DNA from: Pseudomonas alcaliphila JAB1 | Lineage (GTDB): Bacteria; Pseudomonadota; Gammaproteobacteria; Pseudomonadales; Pseudomonadaceae | Direction of reading: 5' to 3' | NCBI RefSeq assembly: GCF_001941865.1 | Contig: NZ_CP016162.1 | Span: 1,612,001 to 1,676,000 of the forward strand | DNA length: 64,000 nt | Shown here: positions 27,191-36,638 of the stretch, piece by piece | Position numbering within the stretch: the first letter of the stretch is position 1 | Layout of the letters: every line of letters begins with the position of its first letter | Position numbers and translations under genes: made by a program | Notes under the pieces: model-generated | Databases searched by the model: none | The model's input: only the letters and a program-made list of their open reading frames with translations | Told to the model about the DNA's origin: nothing

Positions 27191-29910
27191 TACTGGCGAA
27201 CTCCCGTCAGCTTGTCGATCATGTGCAGGGCAGAGCCGAACACGGTGAGGAAAACGCCGATATCGAAGAGCAAGGGCGTACCCAGCGGCAGCCCGCCAGG
27301 GAAGATCCAGAGACCGGTAAGAAAGGCACTGCCCGCGATCAGGCCAAGAATGCCGGCACCCGCAGCACAACCCAGGCCGATACCGATCAGCTGCGCAGGC
27401 GCAACGGGCAGCACCCGGCGAATCTGCCCGTGGCCGTAGGTCAGCACCAGCAGGATCAGGCCGCAGGCCGCCACCAAGCCGCCAATGAAACCTCCGCCGG
27501 GCAGGTTGTGACCGCGCCACAGCACCAGCAGCGAGGCGGCCATCATCAACCAGGCCAGCGGGCGCAGGCCTTGGCGTAGCAGCGGCGAGGTGAAGGCATC
27601 TTCACCGCTATGCTCGTTACCGAAGCGCCGACCGGTGCTCAGCAGGCTGGCCGCCGCCAGGGCAGAGAGGGCGACCACGAGGATCTCGCCGAGGGTATCG
27701 AAAGCGCGGAAGTCCACCAGGATCACGTTGACCACGTTGTGCCCGTGGCCACCCGGCAAGCTGTTGGCCTGATACCACTGGGCGATTTCGCCCGGCAGTG
27801 GCAGGCTCACCGCCAGCAGCAGGGCACCGGTCACGCTGAGGCCGAAGAGGATCGCTACGCTGGCGTGCAGGCGTCGCTTCCACGGCGCGCGTGCACCGCT
27901 GGTGGGAACCGTGGGCATCTTGCGAAACACCAGGGCGAGGAAGATCAGACTGAGGGTTTCCACCATCAGCTGGGTCATCGCCACGTCCGGTGCATTGACC
28001 GAGACGAACACCAGTGCCAGGCCCAGGCCGCAGGCGCCCAGTGCCGCCAGCAAGGTCAGGCGGCCAGGCAGGAACGCCGCTGCCACACCGCCGGCCAGTG
28101 CCAACAGGCAGCCGGCTAGGCCCAGCGGCGAGATCGGGCTGTAGCTGCCCTGCAGCAGTTGCGGCAGCGCCGGCAACAAGCCGACCGCCAAGAGGCCACC
28201 GACCGCCAGGGCCAGCAGCACCAGATGCTGACGCAAGGAGCCGTGCTGGAAACGGGCGGCAAGCAGACCGGCGAAGTGGAAAACGCGTTTGAGCAAACGA
28301 TCCCAGAGCAGGTCGCCACTGACGTTCCAGGCCGCGTTGGCACGATCAAGCGCCTGCCGTACCCGGTCGCGCATCACGTAGAACAGCACGCCCAGCGACA
28401 CGGTCAGCAAGCTGGCTACAAGCGCTGGGGTGATGCCGCCCCACAGATACAGGTGCACATCCACTGGGCCGCGCGCCACGGCTTGCACCGCGTTGTTCAC
28501 CAGCCAGGTCTCCGGCCAGGCATTCCAGGCGCCGAGCAGGAAACCGCCGATGGCCAGCAGCATCGGCCCCAGCCACATCGGCAAGCCGACTTCGTGCGGC
28601 GTGCGCGGATAGTCGCCACGCTTGCCGAGGAAGGTCTGCAGGAAGACCAGGCCGGCAGCGGCGAACAGCAGGGCGTTGGTAAGGATCATCACCAGCGTTA
28701 CCGCCCAGCCGATATGACCCATCTCGATCAGGCCGGTGTACTTGAACTCCTTGGCGATAAAGCCGAAGAACGGCGGCAGGCCGGCATTGGAGAATGCCGC
28801 CAGGGCTACTGCCGCGCCAGTCAACGGCATGAAACGGATCAAACCGCCCAGGCGAGCCAGCTCGCGGGTGCCGGTGGCGTGGTCGATGGCGCCGACCGCC
28901 ATGAACAGCGCGCCTTTATAGAGAGAATGCGCCACCAGATAGAGCACAAACGCCTGCAGGCCATAGCTGGTGTTGGTGCCGATCAGCATGGTCAGCTGGC
29001 CCAGCACGGTCACCGTGGTGTACGCCAGCAGGCGCTTGAGGTCGGTCTGGCGGAAGGCCAAGAATGCGCCGAGCACCGCAGTGGCTGCGCCGAAGGTAAT
29101 CAGCAGGGTGCCCCAGCCGACGGAGCCGCCAAGCACCGGGTTGAGACGGGCCAGCAGGTAGATACCGGCTTTTACCATGGTCGCCGAATGCAGATAGGCC
29201 GACACCGGAGTCGGTGCGTTCATCGCATTGGGCAGCCACAGATGGAAAGGCACCTGCGCCGATTTGGTGAAGCAGCCCAGCAGCACCAGGGCAATGATCG
29301 CCGGCAGCAGCACATGGCCTTCGATCTGCTCGGCGCTGAGATCGGAGAACTGCCAGTTGCCCGTCGCGCCGCCGAGCAGGATCAGTCCCGCCAGCAGCGC
29401 CAGGCCGCCGCCGCCGGTGATCAGCAGCGCCTGCAACGCCGCACGGCGCGATACCGCTTTGTCGTGTTGAAAACTGATCAGCAGGAAGGAGGCGATACTG
29501 GTCAGCTCCCAGAACACGAACATCGCTACCAGGTCGTCGGCCAGCACCAGGCCGAGCATCGCCAACATGAACACCAGCAAGTAAGCGTGAAAGCGACCCA
29601 GGTGGGCGTGGCTGGACAGATAACTGCCGGCATACAGCACGATCAGGCTGCCGATGCCGCTGATCAGCAGGGCAAAAACCAGCGAGAGGCCGTCCAGGCG
29701 CAGGCTCAGGTTGATACCCAGTGCCGGAATCCAGCTCAGGCTTTGCATCACGGCGCCGCCGCCGGCGATCAGCGGAATCTGTTGAACGAACCAGACGAAG
29801 GCCGCCAGCGGCGCCAGCATCAGCAGCCAACCTGTGCGAGCACCCAGAAGGCGCGTCAGGCCGGGTGCCATGATGGCAGCCAGGGCGATCAGGGACAGTA
29901 GGTAGAGCAC
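27190..29910 (-). CDS. mnhA: Mrp cation/proton antiporter fused subunit A/B (operon 1)
   Basis: 906 aa. The N-terminal ~750 residues are MnhA, related to NuoL, with about 20 helices: SLRLDGLSLVFALLISGIGS, MFVFWELTSIASFLLISFQH with the catalytic Glu, and KSAQVPFHLWLPNAMNAPTP with the conserved Lys. The last ~140 residues are an MnhB domain (GLRPLAWLMMAASLLVLWRG, then [16 protein letters not shown]), fused as in other Pseudomonas 'ShaA' proteins. First gene of a complete A/B-C-D-E-F-G operon of overlapping genes. The complex exports Na+ or K+ in exchange for H+ and supports salt and alkali tolerance. The 220-bp upstream gap to 30130 should contain its promoter. Confidence 0.96.
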   Translation of the reverse strand: MLYLLSLIALAAIMAPGLTRLLGARTGWLLMLAPLAAFVWFVQQIPLIAGGGAVMQSLSWIPALGINLSLRLDGLSLVFALLISGIGSLIVLYAGSYLSSHAHLGRFHAYLLVFMLAMLGLVLADDLVAMFVFWELTSIASFLLISFQHDKAVSRRAALQALLITGGGGLALLAGLILLGGATGNWQFSDLSAEQIEGHVLLPAIIALVLLGCFTKSAQVPFHLWLPNAMNAPTPVSAYLHSATMVKAGIYLLARLNPVLGGSVGWGTLLITFGAATAVLGAFLAFRQTDLKRLLAYTTVTVLGQLTMLIGTNTSYGLQAFVLYLVAHSLYKGALFMAVGAIDHATGTRELARLGGLIRFMPLTGAAVALAAFSNAGLPPFFGFIAKEFKYTGLIEMGHIGWAVTLVMILTNALLFAAAGLVFLQTFLGKRGDYPRTPHEVGLPMWLGPMLLAIGGFLLGAWNAWPETWLVNNAVQAVARGPVDVHLYLWGGITPALVASLLTVSLGVLFYVMRDRVRQALDRANAAWNVSGDLLWDRLLKRVFHFAGLLAARFQHGSLRQHLVLLALAVGGLLAVGLLPALPQLLQGSYSPISPLGLAGCLLALAGGVAAAFLPGRLTLLAALGACGLGLALVFVSVNAPDVAMTQLMVETLSLIFLALVFRKMPTVPTSGARAPWKRRLHASVAILFGLSVTGALLLAVSLPLPGEIAQWYQANSLPGGHGHNVVNVILVDFRAFDTLGEILVVALSALAAASLLSTGRRFGNEHSGEDAFTSPLLRQGLRPLAWLMMAASLLVLWRGHNLPGGGFIGGLVAACGLILLVLTYGHGQIRRVLPVAPAQLIGIGLGCAAGAGILGLIAGSAFLTGLWIFPGGLPLGTPLLFDIGVFLTVFGSALHMIDKLTGVRQ

Positions 29911-30130
29911 TCGTTTCTCCTGTGCCGAGCGTCGAATCCAAGGCGGCCTGACGACTGCGTACGCACCTTAGCTGCGCTATTCAGGGCGTATTGGTCATAT
30001 CAGGCCGCATTTGTTTCATCATAGGAAAAACCAATCGAAGATCGCTATTTTATGAAGTTTCAGAACATTGCATGATAGGCGGCTGCCATCATTGGCAGTA
30101 TTGAGATAAGCAGTGAAACAGGAGAACAGC

Positions 30131-31276
30131 GTGCAGATTCAGGGCTATTTCGACTTGCGCTTCGAAGCGGTGAGGGACGCATTCGCCGCTCTGTTCGACG
30201 ATGCGCAGGAACGGGGCGCGGCCCTGTGCGTGAAGATCGGCGGGGAAACCGTGGTCGACCTGTGGGCCGGTGTGATGGACAAGGACGGCCAGCAGGCCTG
30301 GCACAGCGACACCATCGCCAATCTGTTCTCCTGCACCAAGCCATTCGCTGCTGTGGTGGCCCTGCAACTGGTGGGCGAGGGCAAGCTCGACCTGGATGCG
30401 CCGGTGGCGCGCTACTGGCCGGAGTTCGCCGCAGCCGGCAAACAGCGCATCAGCGTGCGTCATCTGCTCTGTCATCAGGCCGGCTTGCCGGCGTTGCGTC
30501 AGGCGTTGCCCGCCGAGGCGCTGTACGACTGGCAGACCATGACCGGCGCGCTGGCAGCTGAAGAGCCCTGGTGGCCGCTGGGTGAGGGTCATGGCTATGC
30601 GCCCATTACCTATGGTTGGCTCATCGGTGAGCTGATTCGCCGTGTGGAAGGCCGTGGCCCAGGCGAGAGCATCGCTGCGCGCATCGCCAAGCCGCTGGAG
30701 CTGGATTTTCATGTCGGCCTGGCTGACAGCGAGTTCGATCGCGTCGCCCATATTGCGCGCGGCAAGGGCAACCTCGGCGACGCCGCCGCGCAGCGCCTGC
30801 TCAAGGTGATGATGAGTGACGCCAACGCCATGAGCACGCGCTCGTTCACCAACCCGCCGTCGATCATGACCAGCACCAACAAGCCCGAATGGCGGCGTAT
30901 GCAGCAACCGGCCGCCAATGGTCATGGCAACGCGCGCAGCCTGGCGGGCTTCTATGCCGGTCTGCTCGACGGCAGCCTGCTCGATGCTGACCTGCTGGGC
31001 GAAATGACCCGCGAGCACAGCGTCGGTGACGACAAGACCCTGCTGACCCGCACGCGTTTCGGCCTGGGTTGCATGCTCGATCAGGCCGATGTGGCCAACG
31101 CCACCTATGGTATGGGGGCAAAAGCCTTCGGCCATCCCGGCGCTGGTGGCTCCAGTGGTTTTGCCGACCCGGAACGAGACCTGGCATTCGGTTTCGTCAC
31201 CAACAATCTAGGACCGTTCGTCTTGATGGACCCCCGCGCGCAGAAACTTGCGCGACAGATTACGGACTGTATCTGA
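30131..31276 (+). CDS. Serine hydrolase of the beta-lactamase/EstB family
   Basis: 381 aa from GTG 30131 (MQIQGYFDLRFEAVRDAF), chosen because AGGAG lies 7 bases upstream; a GTG at 30113 is less well placed. Class C beta-lactamase fold: nucleophile SxxK is SCTK (residues 67-70), the general-base Tyr is likely in the APITYGWLIGE segment, and the HPGAGGS motif replaces the KTG box. There is no signal peptide, so it is a cytoplasmic esterase or peptidase-like enzyme rather than an antibiotic-resistance enzyme. Substrate unknown. It is divergent from the mnhA operon. Confidence 0.88.
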   Translation: MQIQGYFDLRFEAVRDAFAALFDDAQERGAALCVKIGGETVVDLWAGVMDKDGQQAWHSDTIANLFSCTKPFAAVVALQLVGEGKLDLDAPVARYWPEFAAAGKQRISVRHLLCHQAGLPALRQALPAEALYDWQTMTGALAAEEPWWPLGEGHGYAPITYGWLIGELIRRVEGRGPGESIAARIAKPLELDFHVGLADSEFDRVAHIARGKGNLGDAAAQRLLKVMMSDANAMSTRSFTNPPSIMTSTNKPEWRRMQQPAANGHGNARSLAGFYAGLLDGSLLDADLLGEMTREHSVGDDKTLLTRTRFGLGCMLDQADVANATYGMGAKAFGHPGAGGSSGFADPERDLAFGFVTNNLGPFVLMDPRAQKLARQITDCI

Positions 31277-31358
31277 TTGAAACGGCTAAACTTGCGCCAA
31301 CCGTTCAGTACCAACCATAACGATCCGACCATTAGATTTGTGTGACCCCGGGGGCTAC

Positions 31359-32012
31359 ATGCGTGCCAACAAGATTTTTGCCTTTACCTGCTGCCTGCTG
31401 ATCGCGGGCTGCGCCGGCTCGGAAAAGAAGGAAGTCGCCAAGCCGGCAGTGATGCCACCGCCTCAAGTTACCCGCGCTTGGCTCGACGAGTACGAGCCGA
31501 AACTGCGTGAAGCGGTCAAGGGCAGCCACTTCGAGTTCGAGCGCCGCGAAAATCTGCTGGTGGTCACCGCCCCGGTGCAGGGCTCGTTCAATCCGGATCG
31601 TCCGCACATGCTGCTACCGGTGAGCCTCGGCCCCATCACCCGCGTAGCCAAGTTGCTGGAAAGCGACGAAGACGTTGCCGTGGTCGTGCTCGGCCATGCC
31701 GACAGCAGCGGTGACGACGCCCAGAACCGCGACCTGAGCCAGCAGCGTGCGCGGGCCGTGACGTCCATCTTCCGCCTCAGTGGCCTCAAGCAAAACCGCC
31801 TGCAGGTCATGGGCCTGGGCTCCGACGCACCCCGTGCGGCCAACGACAGCGCGGCCGGTCGCGCACTCAACCGCCGCGTGGAGATTCTCCTGACTTCGCG
31901 TGACACCATGCAGGGCCTGATCGCCAAGTACAGCCAGCCGGCCAAGGCGGAGCTCAAGGATGCACCCAAGGTAGCTGCCGCAGATCAAGGAAAAGTGAGC
32001 AAGTCGGAGTAA
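31359..32012 (+). CDS. OmpA family lipoprotein
   Basis: 217 aa from ATG 31359 (MRANKIFAFTCCLLIAGC), with GGGGG upstream. Lipobox LIAGC. The mature N-terminal region (VTRAWLDEYEPKLREAVKG) precedes an OmpA-like C-terminal domain with VVVLGHADSSGDDAQNRDLS, QQRARAV and NRRVEILL. It is more distant from the two OmpA lipoproteins at 18.6-20.1 kb than they are from each other. It is followed by pdxH 81 bp downstream. Likely a periplasmic peptidoglycan-binding lipoprotein. Confidence 0.9.
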   Translation: MRANKIFAFTCCLLIAGCAGSEKKEVAKPAVMPPPQVTRAWLDEYEPKLREAVKGSHFEFERRENLLVVTAPVQGSFNPDRPHMLLPVSLGPITRVAKLLESDEDVAVVVLGHADSSGDDAQNRDLSQQRARAVTSIFRLSGLKQNRLQVMGLGSDAPRAANDSAAGRALNRRVEILLTSRDTMQGLIAKYSQPAKAELKDAPKVAAADQGKVSKSE

Positions 32013-32093
32013 GCTTGCGGGCATTTCCACCCTGCGCGGGCAGGCACTAGAAACCAGACGGATTGGCTTCTGGCCCTGCCCTGAGGAATTGCC

Positions 32094-32741
32094 ATGACCC
32101 AAACCCTGGCCGATATGCGCCGCGACTACACCCGCGACGGCCTGAGCGAAGCCCAGGCCCCGCTGGAACCCTTTGCCCTGTTTCGTCAGTGGTTCGATGA
32201 CGCGGTCAAGACCGAGCAACTGCCGGTCGAACCCAACGCCATGACCCTGGCCACCGTCGACGAAGACGGCCGCCCGCACTGCCGGGTACTGCTGCTCAAG
32301 GGCCTCGACGAGCGCGGCTTCACCTTCTTCAGCAACTACGACAGCGCCAAGGGCCGGCAACTGGCAGCACGCCCGTTCGCCGCCATGACCTTCTTCTGGC
32401 CCAGCCTGGAACGCCAGGTGCGCATCGAAGGCCGCGTAGAGCGCGTGACCGCGGCCGAATCCGATGGCTATTACCAGGTGCGTCCTTTGGGCAGCCGTAT
32501 CGGCGCCTGGGCCTCGCCACAGAGCAAGGTGATTCGCGACCGCGCCGAGCTGGAGAGCCTGCTGGCGGAAACCGAAAAACGCTTCCAGGGCCAGACCCCG
32601 CACTGCCCACCGCACTGGGGCGGCTACCGCCTGCTGCCAGAACGCATCGAGTTCTGGCAGGGCAGGCCAAGCCGCCTGCACGACCGCCTCAACTACCGCT
32701 TAAAGGGTGACGCCTGGATTCGTGAGCGGTTGGCGCCCTGA
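32094..32741 (+). CDS. pdxH: Pyridoxamine/pyridoxine 5'-phosphate oxidase
   Basis: FMN-dependent oxidase making pyridoxal 5'-phosphate, last step of B6 synthesis and salvage. 215 aa, the standard length. FMN-binding signatures: [20 protein letters not shown] and SAKGRQL near 80-100. The C-terminal signature reads [13 protein letters not shown]. It is followed by its own terminator, immediately beyond which the IS1182 element begins. Confidence 0.97.
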   Translation: MTQTLADMRRDYTRDGLSEAQAPLEPFALFRQWFDDAVKTEQLPVEPNAMTLATVDEDGRPHCRVLLLKGLDERGFTFFSNYDSAKGRQLAARPFAAMTFFWPSLERQVRIEGRVERVTAAESDGYYQVRPLGSRIGAWASPQSKVIRDRAELESLLAETEKRFQGQTPHCPPHWGGYRLLPERIEFWQGRPSRLHDRLNYRLKGDAWIRERLAP

Positions 32742-32808
32742 CAGCCAGGCCCGCGTGTTGAACGCGCCGGCAAGTTACTTGCAGACTTCTGGAGCTTTTT
32801 CTGAATAG

Positions 32809-32840
32809 CAACCCGTGTTGTCTTGATACGGGTTGTTTTT
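32809..32840 (+). terminator. Rho-independent terminator after pdxH
   Basis: 8-bp stem CAACCCGT/ACGGGTTG with an 11-base loop and a T5 tail (32836-32840). The left end of the IS lies 1 bp beyond it. Confidence 0.85.
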
Positions 32841-32841
32841 G

Positions 32842-34541
32842 GGCTGCTATCGGCCCAGGCCGTGTAAAAACGCAGCAAGTGATTGCAATCAACTGTCGGG
32901 GGATTTTCTCAGCATCCAGGAGGCCGCCGGAGGCCCAATCAAGCGCAATCGATGATTCTGGTTGTTATGGTACTTTAGGCTTCGGCACGACTGATGGAGG
33001 ACGGTAGGACTCGTAAAACAGGCCTCAGGCCTTCATCGCGGCCATCAGGGCACCGCTGCCCAGCAGGTTCAACACGCGTTTGAGATTGTAGGCGAGCACA
33101 TGCAGGCTCATCTCGGTGCTCACCCGGTCGAGCGTTCTGGTGAGGAAATGGGTGGCACCCATCCAGGATTTCAGCGTGCCGAACGGGTGCTCGACCGTCT
33201 GCCGGCGGATTCGCATCATCTCGGGCGCTTGATCCAGACGACTCTGCATCGCTTCGAGCACTGCTTCATGCTCCCAGCGGCTCACTCGGCGTGGCTGTGG
33301 ACTCGGTGTGCACTGCTCTTTCAGCGCACAACCTTGGCAATGCGAACTCCAGTAACGGTGCAGCTTCAGCCCTTTCTCGACACTAGAGAAACGCCAGATC
33401 AGGCTTTGCCCAGCCGGGCATCGGTACTCGTTCTTTACTGCGTCATAGATGAAGTCACCTTTGCCGAAGCGGCCCGCCGCTGTCGCTCCTGAAGTCAGCG
33501 TCTTGGGCACGAAAACGGTGATTCCGGCCTCATGGCACGCCAGGATTTCTTCGCCTTTGAAATACCCTCTGTCTGCGACCGCCGAGAGCTTCTCGACATC
33601 CATGGCCTCTCGTGCTTGCTTGGCCATGGCGCTCAGTTGATCGCGATCGACCCCGTCGTTCGTGACCTCGTGCGTCACGATCAGGTGGTGCTTCGCGTCG
33701 ACCGCCGCCTGCACGTTGTAACCGACCATTCCGCTGCCCCGCGTCTTCATCGAACGGGCATCGGGATCGGTCAGGGAGATCTGCTTATCCGGGGTTTCGT
33801 TGAGCTGAACCTCGATTTCCTTGAGCTCCTGCAGCTTAGTTTTCAAGGTCGCGATCTTGTCGTGAAGGCGTTCGGCTTTGACCTGCGCCACGGCAGGTTC
33901 CTGACGATCTGCGGTATCGAGTGCCGTCAGGTAGCGGCTGATGCTGGATTCGATTTCTTCCATCCGCCGTTGCAGCTTGGCACTGGTGAAGTTGCGGTCG
34001 CGATTGTTGACCGCCTTGAACTTGCTGCCATCGATGGCCACCAGCGCTTCAGAGAACAGGCCAAGCTGCTGGCACAGCACCACGAACTGCCGACAGACGC
34101 CGCGGATTGCCTTGCCGTTATCCTTGCGGAAGTTGGCGATGGTCTTGAAGTCCGGCATCAGGCGCCCGGTCAGCCACATTAGCTCGACGTTGCGCTGAGC
34201 CTCGCGTTCAAGGCGGCGACTGGATTGGATGCGATTGAGGTAGCCGTAGATGTAGATCTTCAGCAGGTCGGCAGGATGGTAGGCGGGTCTGCCGGTTTCC
34301 GCCGGGACGACACCCTCGAAACCCAGTTGGCCAAGGTCGAGTTCATCGACGAAAACATCAACCACCCGCACCGGGTTAGTGTCCGCCACGTAGTCATCCA
34401 GGCTCTCGGGAAGCAACGCGCTTTGGCCTCGATGCTCTCCCTGGATAAAACGCTTCATCGGCATCCCCCGCTGATTTGAATCCATCAAATCACAGCAAGG
34501 TCGATGCCAACGTTTTTACACAGCCTGGGCCGAAAGCAGCC
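32842..34541 (-). mobile_element. IS1182-family insertion sequence, about 1.7 kb
   Basis: Bounded by 31-bp imperfect inverted repeats, 32842-32872 (GGCTGCTATCGGCCCAGGCC...) and the complement at 34511-34541; two mismatches between them. It contains a single intact transposase. I could not find a clear target-site duplication next to the repeats, so the exact ends may differ by a few bases or the duplication may have decayed. It sits between the pdxH terminator and proQ and interrupts no visible gene. Confidence 0.85.
33025..34458 (-). CDS. IS1182-family transposase
   Basis: 477 aa from ATG 34458 (MKRFIQGEHRGQSALLPESL), with GGGGGA 5 bases upstream; in-frame ATGs a little upstream, up to 34488, are possible. 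The N-terminal DUF772-type helical DNA-binding region (DLLKIYIYGYLNRIQSSRRL) is followed by a DDE catalytic domain, with acids expected in AIDGSKFKAVNNRDRN and AVADRGYFKGEEI and the C-terminal Glu in the EHPFGTLKSW motif. There is no frameshift or stop, so the element is probably active. Confidence 0.93.
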   Translation of the reverse strand: MKRFIQGEHRGQSALLPESLDDYVADTNPVRVVDVFVDELDLGQLGFEGVVPAETGRPAYHPADLLKIYIYGYLNRIQSSRRLEREAQRNVELMWLTGRLMPDFKTIANFRKDNGKAIRGVCRQFVVLCQQLGLFSEALVAIDGSKFKAVNNRDRNFTSAKLQRRMEEIESSISRYLTALDTADRQEPAVAQVKAERLHDKIATLKTKLQELKEIEVQLNETPDKQISLTDPDARSMKTRGSGMVGYNVQAAVDAKHHLIVTHEVTNDGVDRDQLSAMAKQAREAMDVEKLSAVADRGYFKGEEILACHEAGITVFVPKTLTSGATAAGRFGKGDFIYDAVKNEYRCPAGQSLIWRFSSVEKGLKLHRYWSSHCQGCALKEQCTPSPQPRRVSRWEHEAVLEAMQSRLDQAPEMMRIRRQTVEHPFGTLKSWMGATHFLTRTLDRVSTEMSLHVLAYNLKRVLNLLGSGALMAAMKA

Positions 34542-34703
34542 TGCAGAGAAGAGGTTCTGCCGCCCGAGAACTGCTCTGTATAAGCCGCGTGTGGTCCATC
34601 CATCACCTACTGTCGAGCATGCCATCCGCCAATAAGGCTGTACGAAACGAGCACATAAGATACCCTTGCGCCACGAACCAACCAGGACGCTGCGAACCGA
34701 ACG

Positions 34704-35222
34704 ATGGGTTTTGAACAATTAGCCGAGCTACGTGACCGCCTGCGCGCCGAGAAGCAGCAGGTCCAGCAGGTAAAGACCGAGAGCGCGAAGCCGCAAAAGC
34801 GCAAGCAACCGCCCAAAGCCAAGCCGCGCGAGCAGGATCCTACCGTCGAGGCGATCTGGCGGTTGCAGAAGCACTTCCCCTTGGCCTTCCCGGTCAATCC
34901 GGCGCCCAAGGTGCCGTTGAAAGAGGGCATTCTCAAGGACGCCGAGCAGCATCTGCAGTTGCTCGGCATCACCAGTGAGCAGCTCAAGGCGGGTATTGCC
35001 GCCTGGTGCCGCGGCGGTCGCTACTGGGCTGCCATGACGGAAAATGCACCGCGTCTGGATCTGCAAGGCCAGCCCGTTGGCGTGGTGACTGCGGCGCAGG
35101 CGCTGCATGCCAAGCAGCAGGCCAGGCGGCACCGTGCTGAAGCTCGGCGCAATCAGGCCAAGGCGAAAGCACCAGCGGACGACAAGACCGCCGAGAGCGC
35201 TGTAGCGCCTGCTGCGGAGTAA
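34704..35222 (+). CDS. ProQ/FinO family RNA-binding protein
   Basis: 172 aa. A basic, Gln/Lys-rich N-terminal tail (about 1-45) is followed by the ProQ/FinO domain (about 46-125; IWRLQKHFPLAFPVNPAPKV, then PLKEGILKD and AAWCRGGRYWAAM). A basic C-terminal extension (QARRHRAEARRNQAKAK) ends in an acidic Ala-rich tail. Such proteins are global sRNA/mRNA chaperones in gamma-proteobacteria. It stands alone, downstream of the IS; whether the IS affects its promoter (34542-34703) is unknown. Confidence 0.92.
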   Translation: MGFEQLAELRDRLRAEKQQVQQVKTESAKPQKRKQPPKAKPREQDPTVEAIWRLQKHFPLAFPVNPAPKVPLKEGILKDAEQHLQLLGITSEQLKAGIAAWCRGGRYWAAMTENAPRLDLQGQPVGVVTAAQALHAKQQARRHRAEARRNQAKAKAPADDKTAESAVAPAAE

Positions 35223-35322
35223 ATGCTGGCTACCTGAAGTTTTCGCCGGCGCTGCGAGGGATACTTCGTGAGGCGCCGCTGACACGCCTACAATAGCGGC
35301 CTCATTCGCGAGGCCGTTTCTC

Positions 35323-36453
35323 ATGCTCGAACTCGACTCCACCCTGGCGCAGCATATCGTCGACCGCGCCATGGCCATCCTGCCGCACAACATCAACGTG
35401 ATGGATGCCCAGGGCATGATCATCGGCAGCGGCGACCCCAGCCGCCTGCACACCCGCCACGAAGGCGCACAGCTGGTGCTGGCCAACCGCCGCGTGGTGG
35501 AGATCGATGCGCAGGCGGCGGCCTGCCTGCGTGGCGTCAAGCCCGGCGTCAACCTGCCGTTGCTGCATGCCGAGCGTCTGATCGGTGTGCTGGGTATTAC
35601 CGGTGATCCCGAGATCGTGCGGCCCTATGCCGAGCTGGTGCGTATGGCGGCGGAGATGCTGGTCGAGCATCGCGTGTTGCAGGCTGAGCGGCATTGGCAG
35701 CGGCATCAGCAGGAGGCCTGGTTGCGACAGCTGCTCGACCCCATGCTGCGCCTGTCCAGTCTCGAGGTCGATGCCGAACGCCTGGGCCTGCAACTGACTT
35801 GGCCGCGACAGATGTGCCTGCTGCAACTCGATGGAGAGGGCGATCCGCTGCCGCGTCAGGCTCGTCTGCTCGCCGCACTGGGGGGCAAGAGTGAACATCT
35901 GGTAGCGCCGCTCGGGCGTCATGAGCTGCTCTGGTGTCGGCCTTACAGCACCACGCGCGATGATCGCGCCTGGCTGCAACAGGCTGACGAACGCGAGTGG
36001 GGCGTGAGCTCGCTGGCGCTCAGCGATCCGCTGCATGATCTGACCGAACTGCGCCAGGCCAGCCTGGTCCTGCGCGATCTTCAGGCCTACGGTCAGGCGC
36101 GTTTTCCTGGTCGTCGTCTGCTGCGTCTGGACGAATTGCGCCTGCCGACGCTGCTCTATGCCCAGCGCCACAGTTGGTTGCTGCAGGGCTGGCTGGCACC
36201 GTTGCGTCAGGTGCTGACGCAGGATCCACAGGGCACGCTGAGGGCGACGCTGGAAGCCTGGTGCGCGCATGACGGCCAGGTGCAAACCTGTGCGCAGGAG
36301 TTGGGCATTCATCGCAATACGTTGCGTTATCGCCTGGAGCGCATCGCCGAACTCAGTGGCCTGGACCTCAATCGGCTGGATCAGCGCCTGCAGCTATCCT
36401 TGGGGCTGGGCTTGCTGGAACCCGCCGCGAAGGATCAGTTGAACGCTCGGTAA
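35323..36453 (+). CDS. cdaR: CdaR family sugar-diacid/glycerate regulator
   Basis: 376 aa. The N-terminal sugar-diacid recognition domain (about 1-135; LAQHIVDRAMAILPHNINVM and GSGDPSRLHTRHEGAQL) is diagnostic of CdaR/SdaR activators. A GGDEF-like central region follows, and the C-terminal PucR-type helix-turn-helix (LGIHRNTLRYRLERIAELSG, about 325-345). It is followed on the same strand by a GntP permease and a glycerate kinase, which it most likely activates in response to glycerate or glucarate/galactarate-derived signals. Confidence 0.92.
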   Translation: MLELDSTLAQHIVDRAMAILPHNINVMDAQGMIIGSGDPSRLHTRHEGAQLVLANRRVVEIDAQAAACLRGVKPGVNLPLLHAERLIGVLGITGDPEIVRPYAELVRMAAEMLVEHRVLQAERHWQRHQQEAWLRQLLDPMLRLSSLEVDAERLGLQLTWPRQMCLLQLDGEGDPLPRQARLLAALGGKSEHLVAPLGRHELLWCRPYSTTRDDRAWLQQADEREWGVSSLALSDPLHDLTELRQASLVLRDLQAYGQARFPGRRLLRLDELRLPTLLYAQRHSWLLQGWLAPLRQVLTQDPQGTLRATLEAWCAHDGQVQTCAQELGIHRNTLRYRLERIAELSGLDLNRLDQRLQLSLGLGLLEPAAKDQLNAR

Positions 36454-36638
36454 TCCGCTCCCGCTGGTAAAGGCGGGCAGATGGCTTTGTGCGATTGCAC
36501 AGCCTCTTGCACGTGGCTGCGGCTGTTTTAGTGCCAGCGCACAGGGCGAGGCTGGGGGTGGCTGAGCCACAATGTGGCGCCTCTCGGCATTCCCATCCGG
36601 GCCTCGCGCCCGCCATAACAACAATGAGGAGACTGGTC

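Noticed and set aside
28159..29901. 580-codon Gln/His/Arg-rich open frame antisense to mnhA
   Set aside because: Composition is the typical antisense translation of a hydrophobic membrane protein. Similar shadows occur opposite mnhD, the second mnhA and the GntP permease.
30060..31135. Open frames on the minus strand opposite the serine hydrolase
   Set aside because: Antisense shadows; the plus-strand frame has the SxxK and HPGAGG motifs and a ribosome site.
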